The notes beneath the pieces were generated by a model, which was not told the origin of the DNA, made no database searches, and saw nothing but the letters and a program-made list of their open reading frames with translations. Source: Natronococcus occultus SP4 (lineage in GTDB: Archaea; Halobacteriota; Halobacteria; Halobacteriales; Natrialbaceae). Taken from it: DNA of 64,000 nt. Made by a program: the position numbers and the translations under genes. The stretch is from assembly GCF_000328685.1 (NCBI RefSeq), contig NC_019974.1, positions 1,479,001 through 1,543,000 of the forward strand. Direction: 5' to 3'. How positions within the stretch are numbered: position 1 is the stretch's first letter; each line of letters begins with the position of its first letter. Of this stretch, positions 1 to 8,405 are shown one piece after another.

Positions 1-2
1 GC

Positions 3-1034
3 GCGGAGGTCAGCAACGAACTCGTCGTCCGGGACGTCTTCGTCCACGGTGTCCACGACAGCGGTACCTGGGGTCCGGCGCTGTTCAACATCACCGACTC
101 CGACGGAACCGGTATCGTCGACTGTTTCCACGCGTTCGACGGCGGACAGCACGTCGACGATACGCCCCACGGCGGCCGCTGGCGCGGCGCCACCGGGATT
201 ATTCTCAACGGCAACCACCAGGGCCACATCACGTTCAAGGACTGCGTCCTCGGAGCGTTCCCCGACAACGGACTGTACGCCTCCGGCGACAACGGTCGCA
301 TCGACGTCGAGGGTGGCTGGTACGAGAACAGCGCAACCGCTTCGGTCCGTCTCAGCGGCAACAGCGGCTCGATCTCCGACGCGATCCTCGTCGTCGACGA
401 GAACCCGACCGGTGCGGAGGGACAGCACGCGGTCCGTCTCGACCACGGCAACGAGTACACGATCTCGAACGTCACTATCGACACGCCGAACCAGAACGGC
501 GAGTCGATCCGTATCATGAACGGCGTCGACTCGACGACCGTCGAGAACACGCTGATCAAGGCCGGTGGACAGGGAACTGCGGTTCGTATCGACGACGGTG
601 CCGGCGCGGTCGACTTCCGGAACTCCGAGGTCGAGATCAACGGCAGCGCCTACGCCTTCCGCATCCTCGGTAACAACGCTGGAGCGGTCTCGCTCGAGGA
701 CGTCAACGTCGTCGGTAGCGCCGGGGGCTCCCCGATTCAGCCGGCGATCTTCTGCGAGCGGAACGACTGCCAGTTCGAGGGGCTCTCGGTCGAGCAACTC
801 GGTAGCGGCAACCGGCGCGGCCTCGAGCTTCGCGGCAGCAACTACGAGGTCACAAACAGCGAGTTCGAGACGAGTCACATCCCGATCATCGTCCACAACG
901 CCAACGACGTCGACATCGAGAACACGTACGCACGGGCCGACGACGGCAGTACGTCGGTTCACATCCGTAGCGGCTCGAGCGGCGTCGACCTCCAGGGCAA
1001 CGACCTGCCCCAGGGCGTCGACGACCGTCGGTAA
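3..1034 (+). CDS. Right-handed beta-helix repeat protein (C-terminal part)
   Basis: The reading frame is open from the left edge (first full codon at base 3) to TAA at 1032-1034, so the N-terminus lies outside the window. About 343 residues are visible. They consist of short, irregular Asn/Asp/Gly/Val-rich strand repeats such as LNGNHQGHITFKDC, VRLSGNSGSISDA and LELRGSNYEVTNSEF, the pattern of pectate-lyase-like right-handed parallel beta-helix proteins. Such haloarchaeal proteins are usually exported polysaccharide-active or surface proteins, but the signal region cannot be seen here. A few Cys residues (IVDCFHAF, FCERNDC) are present. No catalytic triad can be assigned, so the substrate is unknown. 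The fold assignment is fairly safe; the function is not. Confidence 0.7.
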   Translation, partial: AEVSNELVVRDVFVHGVHDSGTWGPALFNITDSDGTGIVDCFHAFDGGQHVDDTPHGGRWRGATGIILNGNHQGHITFKDCVLGAFPDNGLYASGDNGRIDVEGGWYENSATASVRLSGNSGSISDAILVVDENPTGAEGQHAVRLDHGNEYTISNVTIDTPNQNGESIRIMNGVDSTTVENTLIKAGGQGTAVRIDDGAGAVDFRNSEVEINGSAYAFRILGNNAGAVSLEDVNVVGSAGGSPIQPAIFCERNDCQFEGLSVEQLGSGNRRGLELRGSNYEVTNSEFETSHIPIIVHNANDVDIENTYARADDGSTSVHIRSGSSGVDLQGNDLPQGVDDRR

Positions 1035-1261
1035 TCCGGATTCGGGAAAGGGTCTGTACCGCCGTCGATCGAGCGTGGTTTGTCGCTCGTGAAGCCGCCG
1101 ATCGGGTGGACGGTATCGAGCGTATTTTCTCTGAACACTCGTTCCAGAACAAGAGTGTCGCAGCTTCGAGCCAGATCCGGGAACCAAATATAGTCAATAC
1201 TGTATAGATGTGTTGTACAGTGTACGATAAACTTCTCAGAAGCCGTCGTGAGGACAGTGGA

Positions 1262-1269
1262 TTTATATA
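1262..1269 (+). promoter_or_regulatory. TATA box of the HalOD1 gene
   Basis: The octamer TTTATATA lies about 28 bases before the ATG at 1293. This is the haloarchaeal spacing for a leaderless transcript and is the reason for preferring that start over in-frame ATGs at 1248 and 1269, one of which lies upstream of and the other inside the TATA box. Confidence 0.6.
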
Positions 1270-1292
1270 TGCCGGCAGAAAGAGTCCGGCCA

Positions 1293-1586
1293 ATGCTACT
1301 CTCAGTCGATCGTTCGGACACAGCTACCGGCATGTCCCTGAGTTACGAGGTCATCGCCGAGATCGCCGCCCGAGAGGGCGTCGAGCCGACCGATATCGAG
1401 CCACCGGAGTACGACGCACTCTACGACGTGATCAATCCGGAAGCGCTCGATTCATTGTTCGCTCCCCGCGAGAACGGACTGTCTCGGGCAAGCGGACGGA
1501 TCGAGTTCGAGTACTGTGGCTACGACGTCACCGTTACCAGCGACGGCGACGTCGAGGTCTCGAAGCACGAGCAAACGTACGAATAG
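1293..1586 (+). CDS. HalOD1 output-domain protein
   Basis: This small acidic protein of 97 residues from the chosen ATG has the HalOD1 layout: a helical LSYEVIAEIAAREGV segment, an acidic Pro-rich turn (EPPEYDALYDVINPEALDSLF) and a C-terminal beta hairpin (FEYCGYDVTVTSDGDVEV). HalOD1 domains occur alone or fused to haloarchaeal response regulators and are proposed signalling output modules; their ligand is unknown. No receiver or kinase domain is fused to it, and no two-component gene is adjacent. It has its own TATA box. It converges on the nuclease gene that ends at 1650. Confidence 0.75.
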   Translation: MLLSVDRSDTATGMSLSYEVIAEIAAREGVEPTDIEPPEYDALYDVINPEALDSLFAPRENGLSRASGRIEFEYCGYDVTVTSDGDVEVSKHEQTYE

Positions 1587-1649
1587 AATAGCTGCGCCTG
1601 TCTCTCGTGTCGATCGAACGGTGAGCCGCGGTACTCCGTGAACGGGAGA

Positions 1650-2402
1650 CTACCCGTCCGAACACGCCGCCTCGAAGACCGACTCGTGGAGTCGGTCCGT
1701 GACGGTCTCCATCAGCGGTTTCATGTTCTCCGTGTCCGCACGGTTGTACGCCACGAGTCGTTCGAGAGCCGCCTCGTCGCCGCGTTCGTACTCCCGCCAG
1801 AGCCGAACGGCGTCGCGTCCGCTGAGATCGGGCATGTCGCGGCCGATACCGAGCTCTCGCTCGATCGCCTTCAGCCCCCCATCGAGTCCGACCTTCCGAC
1901 AGGGATACATGAGATCGACGTGGGGTGTCGTCACGTCGACGTCGTAACAGGTCTCGAGGAAGGGGACGTCGAAGCGCTTTCCGTTGAAGGTGACCAGCAG
2001 GGACGAACGCTCGAGTTCCTTGCGGAGTCGCGAGGCGGTCAGGTCGCGACCGCGCACGAACGTCTTCGTCTCGCCGCCGCGATGGATCGACACCGTCGTC
2101 ACGTCGCTGGTGGTAGCGTTTAGTCCGGTCGTCTCGATGTCCAGAAAGGCGGCGTCCTCGCGGACGTTCTCGTAGAGCCGCCACTGGCTCGCGGCCGGGA
2201 GCGCCTCGGCGAACGTCGAGACGTCGCCGCGCTCGAGGTGTGTCCACCCCTCGTCGATGAACCGTTCGATCCGCTCGGCGACCGTCTCGCCGACGACGCT
2301 GCCGTCGAACTCCTCCCAGTGGGTGACACCGTTCTCCCAGAGCCGGCGCTCGGTAGCCTCGCCGACTCCCCGAACGGGAATGAAGCTGTTCTCGATTCGC
2401 AC
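1650..2402 (-). CDS. RNase H-like (DEDD) 3'-5' exonuclease domain protein
   Basis: The product has 250 residues. An N-terminal helix-hairpin-helix-like segment (about 8-27, IPVRGVGEATERRLWENGV) precedes an RNase H-like exonuclease core of the YprB type. Visible acidic motifs are DIETTG (Asp88, Glu90), FNGKRFD (Asp145) and YNRADT (Asp223), which together supply a DEDD set. It is probably a DNA or RNA 3'-5' exonuclease; the substrate is not known. I start it at GTG 2402, giving (V/M)RIENSFIPVRG, because this matches the usual haloarchaeal N-terminus and the frame upstream looks non-coding. It is divergent from the gene at 2503. Confidence 0.8.
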   Translation of the reverse strand: MRIENSFIPVRGVGEATERRLWENGVTHWEEFDGSVVGETVAERIERFIDEGWTHLERGDVSTFAEALPAASQWRLYENVREDAAFLDIETTGLNATTSDVTTVSIHRGGETKTFVRGRDLTASRLRKELERSSLLVTFNGKRFDVPFLETCYDVDVTTPHVDLMYPCRKVGLDGGLKAIERELGIGRDMPDLSGRDAVRLWREYERGDEAALERLVAYNRADTENMKPLMETVTDRLHESVFEAACSDG

Positions 2403-2502
2403 ACCAGTGTAGGGGTTCCAGTCGGGCAAAAACGCTTGGTTCCGTGCGGGAGAGCGGTGGTTCGAACACCTGGCTTTTGGTTCCGGCCCGCATAGGTGGA
2501 GT

Positions 2503-3204
2503 ATGGTCGACTCCAACGAGGAACTCGCCGAGGCGATTCGCGAGCTCACGCGAACGATCGAGGAGTTACAGACGGAACTCGAGGACTCGCCGCGCGGGCG
2601 CCGTTCGTTGCCAGCGCCTCGTCCGCCGACCCCTCGTGAACTACTCCGGGTCGCCGACGAGGTCGCGATCCCGGCGCTGCTGGCGACGCTCGAGTCGAGC
2701 GTCCGCACCCTCAAGGCCCTCCAGCGCGGGCTCGAGATCGTCCGTACGGAGCAGGAGGTGCGCGATCGGGTCGACGAGACGAGCGACCGAACCCGGTCGC
2801 GCGCAAACGAGGTCCGTCGAACGACACTTTCACAGCTGGATACCGTGCTGGCGGAGCTCCAGCGGGCAGCCTCGGAGGGAACGCTTCCCGCCGACGAGGA
2901 CGCCCGGGAGCTGCTGACGGAGGCCCGCGAGCTCCGCGACGAGGTCGACGGCCGACTGCGGGACGCGGTCGATGGACAACGCGAGGACGAGGGGGACGGT
3001 CCGATACGGATCGATATCGATGAACCCGACGAGACGGAGCAACAGGACGACGCTGACGACGAGCCGGATTCGAGCGTCGACGTGGACGCGGAGCTCGAGA
3101 CGCTCAAGGATCGATACACGGAGAGCGACGGTGAGGACGACACAGCCGGCGACGAAGAACCCGACGACGCCGACGACGGCTCTCAGACCGGTTCGAATCG
3201 GTAG
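2503..3204 (+). CDS. Haloarchaeal coiled-coil protein, function unknown
   Basis: The product has 233 residues. A heptad-rich N-terminus (ELAEAIRELTRTIEELQTELED, about 6-27) is followed by a Pro/Arg linker, a helical core (about 40-165) ending in LTEARELRDEVDGRL, and a highly acidic disordered tail rich in Asp, Glu and Gln. No signal peptide, membrane segment or catalytic motif is visible. Proteins like this are widespread in haloarchaea under DUF names without assigned function. Its 3' end overlaps the convergent OB-fold gene by 22 bases (3183-3204), so the two transcripts would be antisense to each other there. Confidence 0.7.
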   Translation: MVDSNEELAEAIRELTRTIEELQTELEDSPRGRRSLPAPRPPTPRELLRVADEVAIPALLATLESSVRTLKALQRGLEIVRTEQEVRDRVDETSDRTRSRANEVRRTTLSQLDTVLAELQRAASEGTLPADEDARELLTEARELRDEVDGRLRDAVDGQREDEGDGPIRIDIDEPDETEQQDDADDEPDSSVDVDAELETLKDRYTESDGEDDTAGDEEPDDADDGSQTGSNR

Positions 3205-3566
3205 CCGTCCCAGTCCTGGCTCTCGGGCTCTCTGATTCCCGCGCCGGGCTCGCGCAGCTCCTCGGTGTAGACGGGTTCGACCTCGTCGCCCGTCTCGACG
3301 TCGCCGTCGGTTAACTGAACGAGCGCCCGGACCGACGTCTCGGCGTCCTCGTCCTCGACGTCCTCGCTGACGTCGAACTCGACGATCGCGAGGTGGTTCG
3401 GCTCGCGGACGCCAGGCGGGGTCGCGGTGCTGGTCGTCCAGGTGACGACCTCGGCGGTGTGTTCGCTAAGGTCGATCGTTCCGACCGGTTCTGCGCCGTC
3501 CCGGCTACGCGGGTGGCCGGGGTAGCTGATCGTCCCGTCGTCGTATCTCGTCGCTTCCATCGTCAT
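3183..3566 (-). CDS. DUF35-type OB-fold partner of thiolase
   Basis: The product is a 127-residue acidic beta-rich protein encoded directly after, and coupled by an ATGA overlap (3563-3566) to, a thiolase-like gene. That arrangement is typical of the DUF35/acyl-CoA-binding OB-fold subunit of archaeal thiolase and HMG-CoA synthase complexes, where the OB fold holds the CoA substrate. The strand pattern VGTIDLSEHTAEVVTWT and HLAIVEFDV fits an OB fold. Canonical DUF35 proteins also have an N-terminal four-Cys zinc ribbon; this protein contains no cysteine at all, so the ribbon is absent. The role is inferred mainly from the operon. Confidence 0.7.
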   Translation of the reverse strand: MTMEATRYDDGTISYPGHPRSRDGAEPVGTIDLSEHTAEVVTWTTSTATPPGVREPNHLAIVEFDVSEDVEDEDAETSVRALVQLTDGDVETGDEVEPVYTEELREPGAGIREPESQDWDGYRFEPV

Positions 3567-4717
3567 TGTGCTGCCTCCATAATGGTCGTAATCACGCAGT
3601 TTCCGAAGCCGCCGACGTTACAACAGAGCCCGACCTCGGCGTCGACCTGGCGGTCGTCCGCCTCGCCGGTCAGCTGTTCGTAGATCTCGACGCCCTGGGC
3701 GACGCCGCTTGCCCCGAGCGGGTGGCCCTTCGATTTGAGCCCACCGGAGGTGTTGATCGGCAACTCGCCGTCGCGTTCGGTGGAGCCGTCCTCGACGAGC
3801 TTCCAGGCCTCGCCCTGCTCGGCAAAGCCCAGTCCCTCCATCTGGAGGAACTCCAGGATCGTGAACATGTCGTGGAGCTCGGCGACGTCGATATCCTCGG
3901 GCCCGCGACCGCTCATCTCGTAGGCCCCCTCCCCGCTCTCGACGACCCCGCCCATCACCGTCGGGTCCTCGCGCTCGTGGACGACGTGAGTGTCGGTCGC
4001 CCCGTCGATCCCCGAGATGACGACGTACTCGTCCGTGTACTCCTCGGCGACCGACTCGGGACACAGCATTAGCGCCGCCGAGCCGTCGGTGATCGGGCAG
4101 AAGTCGTACAGCCGCAGCGGGTCGGCCACGATCGGCGACTCGAGGACGGTGTCGACGTCGACCTCCTTCTGGAACTGCGCGTGAGGGTTGTCGACGCCGT
4201 TTTTGTGGTTTTTCGAGGCGACTTTCGCCAGGCTCTCTCGCGGGGCGTCGAACCGTTCGAGGTAGTGTCGCGCGGTCATCCCCGCAAAGGAAGGGAGCGT
4301 AACGCCGGTCTTGTACTCGACGGGATGGGTGAGCGAGGCGATAACGTCGGTGGCCTCGCCGGTCGTGCGGTGGGTCATCTTCTCGCCGCCGACCAGCAGC
4401 GTCATCTCGCTGGCTCCGCTGGCGACGGACTGCCAGGCCGCGTAGATCCCTGCTCCGCCGCTGGAACTCGTCTGATCGATCCGCTGGGTGTAGGCCGGCA
4501 GGGCGCCGATATCGTGGGCCAGGCCGTTCATTACGCCAGTCTGACCCTCGAACTCGCCGCTTGCCATGTTCGAGACGTACAGATGTTCGATCGCCTCGGC
4601 GTCGACGCCCGCGTCCTCGAGACAGTCGAGTCCGGCCTCCGCGAGGAGCTCCTGGATCCACTCCTCGCGTTGCCCGAACTTCGTCATCGAGGCACCGATG
4701 ATTGCAACGCGTTCCAT
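3563..4717 (-). CDS. Thiolase-like acyl-CoA acyltransferase
   Basis: The product is a 384-residue archaeal/SCP2-type thiolase. The C-terminal catalytic motifs are present: HDMFT (282-286), GHPLGASG (331-338, His332) and the Cys-containing CCNVGGFGN loop (365-373). The N-terminal nucleophile loop reads QTSSSGGAG (82-90), where active thiolases have a Cys; Ser84 aligns with it. The gene may therefore encode a specialised or non-condensing thiolase-fold enzyme and not a classical acetyl-CoA acetyltransferase. It is coupled by ATGA to a DUF35-like gene, suggesting a two-subunit complex acting on acyl-CoA. The start at 4717 gives the typical MERVAIIGASMTKFG. Confidence 0.85.
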   Translation of the reverse strand: MERVAIIGASMTKFGQREEWIQELLAEAGLDCLEDAGVDAEAIEHLYVSNMASGEFEGQTGVMNGLAHDIGALPAYTQRIDQTSSSGGAGIYAAWQSVASGASEMTLLVGGEKMTHRTTGEATDVIASLTHPVEYKTGVTLPSFAGMTARHYLERFDAPRESLAKVASKNHKNGVDNPHAQFQKEVDVDTVLESPIVADPLRLYDFCPITDGSAALMLCPESVAEEYTDEYVVISGIDGATDTHVVHEREDPTVMGGVVESGEGAYEMSGRGPEDIDVAELHDMFTILEFLQMEGLGFAEQGEAWKLVEDGSTERDGELPINTSGGLKSKGHPLGASGVAQGVEIYEQLTGEADDRQVDAEVGLCCNVGGFGNCVITTIMEAAQ

Positions 4718-4835
4718 ACCCCATTCGACTCAACTCAATAATTTATATTGAGGGGTTCGCGGCAGCGCTCCGGCGTGACCAGCGAGCCGAAAACGGACGT
4801 GGCGTTACAGAGAACCAGCGCGAACGTCCACGATT

Positions 4836-6137
4836 TCAGGCCGACTCCGCCGCGGCCGTCTGCAGCTCGCTCGCGCGCGAGCGAGCCTGTGAGATGACCG
4901 CAGGCCGGGCCTCGAAGGAAACCAGCACGTCGTCGTCGCCGTAGTTGACGTCCTCGACGTGGGCGTTGTCGTGGAGCCAGGAGACGACGCTCATCGTGTC
5001 GTCGGTCATCGGCAGGACGAGCCGCTCCTCCTCCCAGTCGGGCAGCTCCCGGTCGATCCGTTCGAGCAGCTCGTCGACGTTCGTCCCCTCGCGGGCGCTG
5101 ACGACGACGGGGTTCGGCGCCAGCGCCGAGAGCGCCTCTTTCTTGCGCTCGAGCTCCTCCTCGTCGACCTGGTCGACCTTGTTCAGGACGGTGACGATCG
5201 GCGCCTCGTTGCGCTCGTAGAGCGTGTCGTGGCTGGTGACGAGCTTCTCGTGGATCTCGTCGACGTCCTCGCTGACGTCGACGACGAGCAAGACCAGATC
5301 CGCCCGGTAGACCGAATCGAGCGTCGACTTGAACGATTCGACCAGCCAGTGGGGAAGGTCGCTGATGAATCCGACCGTGTCGGTCACCAGAACGTCCCGT
5401 GGCTCGATATCCGCTCGACGGGTCGTCGTCCCGAGCGTCGTGAACAGCCTGTCCTGGGACTCGGCGGTCGTGTCGAGATCGGGGTGGAGCTGTTCGTTCT
5501 CCTCGATCTCGAGGTCGGTCGCGAGCTGTCGGAGCAGCGTCGACTTCCCGGCGTTGGTGTACCCCGCGAGCGCGACCAGGTCGAACCCCGAGTCGCGCCG
5601 CCGTTCGCGGCGGTGCTCCTCGGTCTGCTCGATCTGTTCGAGCTCGTCTTTGATCCGGCTGATCTGGGCCTTGATGTCCTGCTCGCGGCTCTCGTCGTAC
5701 TCGCCAAGCCCCATGAATCCGGGATGTTCGTCCCGTTTGGCGAGGCTCGTCTTGGCTTCCGCTCGCGGGAGCTCGTAGCGCAGTTCGGCGAGCTCGACCT
5801 GGAGCTGGGCCTTCCGTGTCTGGGCGCGCTGACCGAAGATCTCGAGGATCAGCGTGAACCGGTCGATGACCTCGACGCCCTCTGGCAGCAGCTGGCCGAG
5901 GTTGTACGTCTGATACGGCCCGAGCCGGTTGTCGAAGATGACCGTCTCGACGTCGGTTCGTTCGGCGACCGCGGCGAGCTCCTCGGCTTTCCCCTCGCCG
6001 AGCTGGAGCGCCGCGTCGGCGGTTCGCGACTGTGTGACCTCGCCGAGGACGGTGTAGCCCGCGGCTTCGGCGAGCTCGCGGATCTCGGTCGTGTCTGCGG
6101 TGCCGGAGTCGACTCGCTTGGCGATGATCGCGTTCAT
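4836..6137 (-). CDS. hflX: Ribosome-associated GTPase HflX
   Basis: The product has 433 residues with full HflX architecture: an N-terminal HflX domain (about 1-100), a charged helical linker (about 105-180) and a G domain. G1 is GYTNAGKST (192-200), the switch I segment is FTTLGTTTR (232-240), G3 is DTVGFI (253-258), and NKVD is present further on. HflX family GTPases bind the large ribosomal subunit and rescue or split stalled ribosomes. It appears monocistronic; 98 bases follow it before the start of the thiolase gene, and 234 bases precede it. The ATG giving MNAIIAKRVD is the usual start. Confidence 0.93.
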   Translation of the reverse strand: MNAIIAKRVDSGTADTTEIRELAEAAGYTVLGEVTQSRTADAALQLGEGKAEELAAVAERTDVETVIFDNRLGPYQTYNLGQLLPEGVEVIDRFTLILEIFGQRAQTRKAQLQVELAELRYELPRAEAKTSLAKRDEHPGFMGLGEYDESREQDIKAQISRIKDELEQIEQTEEHRRERRRDSGFDLVALAGYTNAGKSTLLRQLATDLEIEENEQLHPDLDTTAESQDRLFTTLGTTTRRADIEPRDVLVTDTVGFISDLPHWLVESFKSTLDSVYRADLVLLVVDVSEDVDEIHEKLVTSHDTLYERNEAPIVTVLNKVDQVDEEELERKKEALSALAPNPVVVSAREGTNVDELLERIDRELPDWEEERLVLPMTDDTMSVVSWLHDNAHVEDVNYGDDDVLVSFEARPAVISQARSRASELQTAAAESA

Positions 6138-6371
6138 ACGGGTTGTCGTGTTCGGTAGTGGTCGCTCGCGACGGATCGCTCGTCGTCGATACCTTCGGCC
6201 CGGGACCGTCGCTCGAGCGACGCCTGCGTTCGAACGCTACGGATAGCGATCGAACACCTCCGTTAGACGGTCTCGGGGCATAGCTTTGTGTACGCCGCCG
6301 ATCGTCTTGAATCCAGTGCACGATCCGGCCGCTAGCGGTTCGTGGACCGAGAGAAACAACAGAGCCGTCGG
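6138..6371. other. Intergenic region without a gene
   Basis: This 234-base spacer lies between the 3' end of the SBDS gene and the start of hflX (both minus strand). No ORF with haloarchaeal coding character or RNA gene was recognised. It presumably holds the hflX promoter, but no convincing TATA box stands out. Confidence 0.5.
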
Positions 6372-7097
6372 CTACCGGGTGCTGAGCTCGTCTTTGTCCT
6401 TGATGAGCTCGGTTTCGGCCTCGCCGCTCGAGTGCTCGTTGACGGTATCGTAGAACTCGTTTTGGAGTCCGGCCGGGAACGTCAACACGCCGATCCAGGA
6501 GCCGTCGGCCTGCCACTCCTCGCGTTCCAGCTCGCCGAACTCGCGGATCTTTGCCTGGGCGCTGCCGGCGTGTTCCGCGGGGATCTGTACCGCCATCGTC
6601 ACCTCCTCGAACCGGATCGGAATCACCGGCCGCAGGGCGTCCAGGGCTTCGTCGACCTGCTGTTGGACCGGCTCCATCGGATCGACGGTAAAGCCCGCCT
6701 CCTCGAGGGCGTTGTCGATCCGCTCGGGCGGGTGCGGAGCGTTGTCCATCTGCGGGTTGACCGCGTTGCGCGTGATCGTGTCGATCAGCTGCTTGCGCTT
6801 TCGCTCCTGCATCTCGCGGCGCTGGTCGGCCGTGATCTGGATCTCCCCTTCTTTGATGACCTCGGGAATGATCTCGAGGGGATCGGTCGTCTCGAAGACC
6901 GTCTCGAGGTCGTCCTCGGCGGGACGATCACCGCGCGAGGCGTTCTCGAAGACGTCCTCGGCGGCGATGACGTCCTCGAGGTCGCCCTCGAAGTCACCGC
7001 GCTTGATCGCCAGTGCAGCGTCCGGATCGACAAGCACCTCGAAACGCGCCCCGTGTGATTCGAGCCGCGCCGTCACCGCCTCGTCGAGCGATATCAT
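6372..7097 (-). CDS. Ribosome assembly factor SBDS (Sdo1)
   Basis: The product has 241 residues matching the archaeal SBDS/Sdo1 family. An N-terminal FYSH domain (about 1-90; ARFEVLVDPDAALAIKRGD, AAEDVFENASRGD) is followed by a three-helix central domain (ITADQRREMQERKRKQLIDTITRNAVNPQ) and a C-terminal ferredoxin-like domain (IPIRFEEVTMAVQIPAEHAGSAQAKIREFG). SBDS promotes release of the anti-association factor aIF6 from 50S subunits. It lies 62 bases downstream of psmA on the same strand, the usual archaeal link between proteasome, RNase P and ribosome-biogenesis genes, and may be co-transcribed with it. Confidence 0.93.
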   Translation of the reverse strand: MISLDEAVTARLESHGARFEVLVDPDAALAIKRGDFEGDLEDVIAAEDVFENASRGDRPAEDDLETVFETTDPLEIIPEVIKEGEIQITADQRREMQERKRKQLIDTITRNAVNPQMDNAPHPPERIDNALEEAGFTVDPMEPVQQQVDEALDALRPVIPIRFEEVTMAVQIPAEHAGSAQAKIREFGELEREEWQADGSWIGVLTFPAGLQNEFYDTVNEHSSGEAETELIKDKDELSTR

Positions 7098-7159
7098 ACC
7101 CGAGCATACCTCCGGCCGGGTAAAAGAGCTTTTCCTGCCGGAGTTTCCTCGCGAACGCG

Positions 7160-7915
7160 TTACTCGTCGGCTTCCTCCTCGCCGTCGTCGAGCAGGTCGT
7201 TCTCCTCGAGGTGGTCCTCGATGCGGTCATAGTCGAACTGCTCGAAGGACTCGCTGTCGACGTCGATCGTCGCGAGCCCGACCTCGCTGGGCAGCAAGGA
7301 GCCGTCGTTGACCGACGCGAGCGCGTCGAGCGCGAGCGCGATACCGCCGTCGAGGTCGGCCTCATCGTCGTAGTTCTCCTCTAAGTACTCCTGGAGCTCA
7401 CCGCGGTCGGAGCCGACCGCGAGTGCCTTCCACTCGTAGGGCGTTCCGGAGGGATCGGTCTCGAACAGCCGCGGCTCGCCGTTGTCGATGCCGCCGACGA
7501 TCAACGCGACGCCGAACGGACGAGCACCGCCGACCTGAGTGTACTGCTGGATGTGATCGGTGACCTCCTTCGTGAGCGTCTCGACCCCGATCGGCTCGCC
7601 GTACCGTAGCTGGTTGACCTGGGCCTGACGGCGCGCGAAGTCGATCAGCTGGCGCGCGTCGGCGACGTGGCCGGCGCTCGCGATGCCGACGTGGTCGTCG
7701 GCCTTGTGGATTTTCTCGACGCTCGAGTCCTCCAGTAGCGGGGAAGGAACTCGCTTGTCGACGGCCAGCACGACGCCGTCGTTGGTCCGCACGCCGATGC
7801 TTGCTGTACCTCGCTTGACCGCCTCGCGAGCGTACTCGACCTGGTAGAGTCGGCCGTCTGGCGAGAAGATCGTGATGCCGCGGTCGTACGCCTGCTGTTG
7901 TTGTTGTCCCTGCAT
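7160..7915 (-). CDS. psmA: Proteasome alpha subunit
   Basis: The product has 251 residues. The N-terminal alpha-subunit signature YDRGITIFSPDGRLYQVEYAREAV is intact; it forms the gate and ring-assembly helix of the 20S core. Conserved segments GVVLAVDKR, GHVADARQLIDFAR and GGARPFGVALIVGGID follow, and the tail is acidic. I start at ATG 7915 (MQGQQQQQAYDRG), the family norm; an in-frame ATG at 7966 would add an unrelated N-terminus running into the upstream gene. rnp2 ends 4 bases upstream, so translation is probably coupled within the rnp3-methyltransferase-rnp2-psmA order. Confidence 0.95.
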   Translation of the reverse strand: MQGQQQQQAYDRGITIFSPDGRLYQVEYAREAVKRGTASIGVRTNDGVVLAVDKRVPSPLLEDSSVEKIHKADDHVGIASAGHVADARQLIDFARRQAQVNQLRYGEPIGVETLTKEVTDHIQQYTQVGGARPFGVALIVGGIDNGEPRLFETDPSGTPYEWKALAVGSDRGELQEYLEENYDDEADLDGGIALALDALASVNDGSLLPSEVGLATIDVDSESFEQFDYDRIEDHLEENDLLDDGEEEADE

Positions 7916-7919
7916 AGTA

Positions 7920-8405
7920 TCACGCGAAATCGCAATCGAGGTCTGTCGTGCCCACGAACGCGTCATCGAGTCGCACGTCTGCAGACCCGTCGCGCACGAC
8001 GGCGACTCGCTCTTCGTTCCCGAACACGACGTTTCTCTCCTTCGAATCTTGCCGGCGGCGTCCTAAATAGTTTTCTTCACCGGCACGGATCGTGCCACTG
8101 ATACCGCAGACCCGAATCCCGACCGTAGCACCGTCGATCTCGTCGATACAGGCGATCGCCGCTCTGGCGGATTCGGTCTCGCCTCGGCGAACTCGCACGA
8201 TTGCGGATCCGGTTCCATCGTCGAACTCGAACCTGACGACCGTCAGATCGGCCGCGGCGCTTCCCGGATCGCCCAGCAGGTTCTGGCCCGCGTACCAACA
8301 CTCCCGCTGGAACGCTCGCCGGTCGATCTCGGCGTCGGGCCAGCCCTCGAGCTCGAGGACGAGGTAGCGCCACCGGGGCTGGAGGTGTTTCGGGAGGTGT
8401 TTCAT
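7920..8405 (-). CDS. rnp2: Ribonuclease P protein component 2 (Pop5)
   Basis: The product is a 161-residue archaeal Pop5 homolog, recognised by the N-terminal MKHLPKHLQPRWRYLVLELEGWPDAEIDR and the RNP-like fold with TVVRFEFDDGTGSAIVRVRRGE. It pairs with Rpp30 (component 3) to activate the catalytic RNase P RNA in tRNA 5' processing. The start overlaps the methyltransferase stop by ATGA (8402-8405), and psmA begins 4 bases after its end, so it sits in a tight operon. Its partner rnp3 is at 10641-11348, now separated by the halocin island. Confidence 0.93.
   Translation of the reverse strand: MKHLPKHLQPRWRYLVLELEGWPDAEIDRRAFQRECWYAGQNLLGDPGSAAADLTVVRFEFDDGTGSAIVRVRRGETESARAAIACIDEIDGATVGIRVCGISGTIRAGEENYLGRRRQDSKERNVVFGNEERVAVVRDGSADVRLDDAFVGTTDLDCDFA

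Noticed and set aside
1199-1221. Dyad ACTGTA-N11-TACAGT upstream of the HalOD1 gene
   Set aside because: Six-bp arms with an 11-base spacer, far from the TATA box; too weak to call an operator.
2403-3143. N-terminal extension of the DEDD nuclease on the minus strand
   Set aside because: Ser-rich residues antisense to the coiled-coil gene, with no family resemblance; the GTG start at 2402 is preferred.
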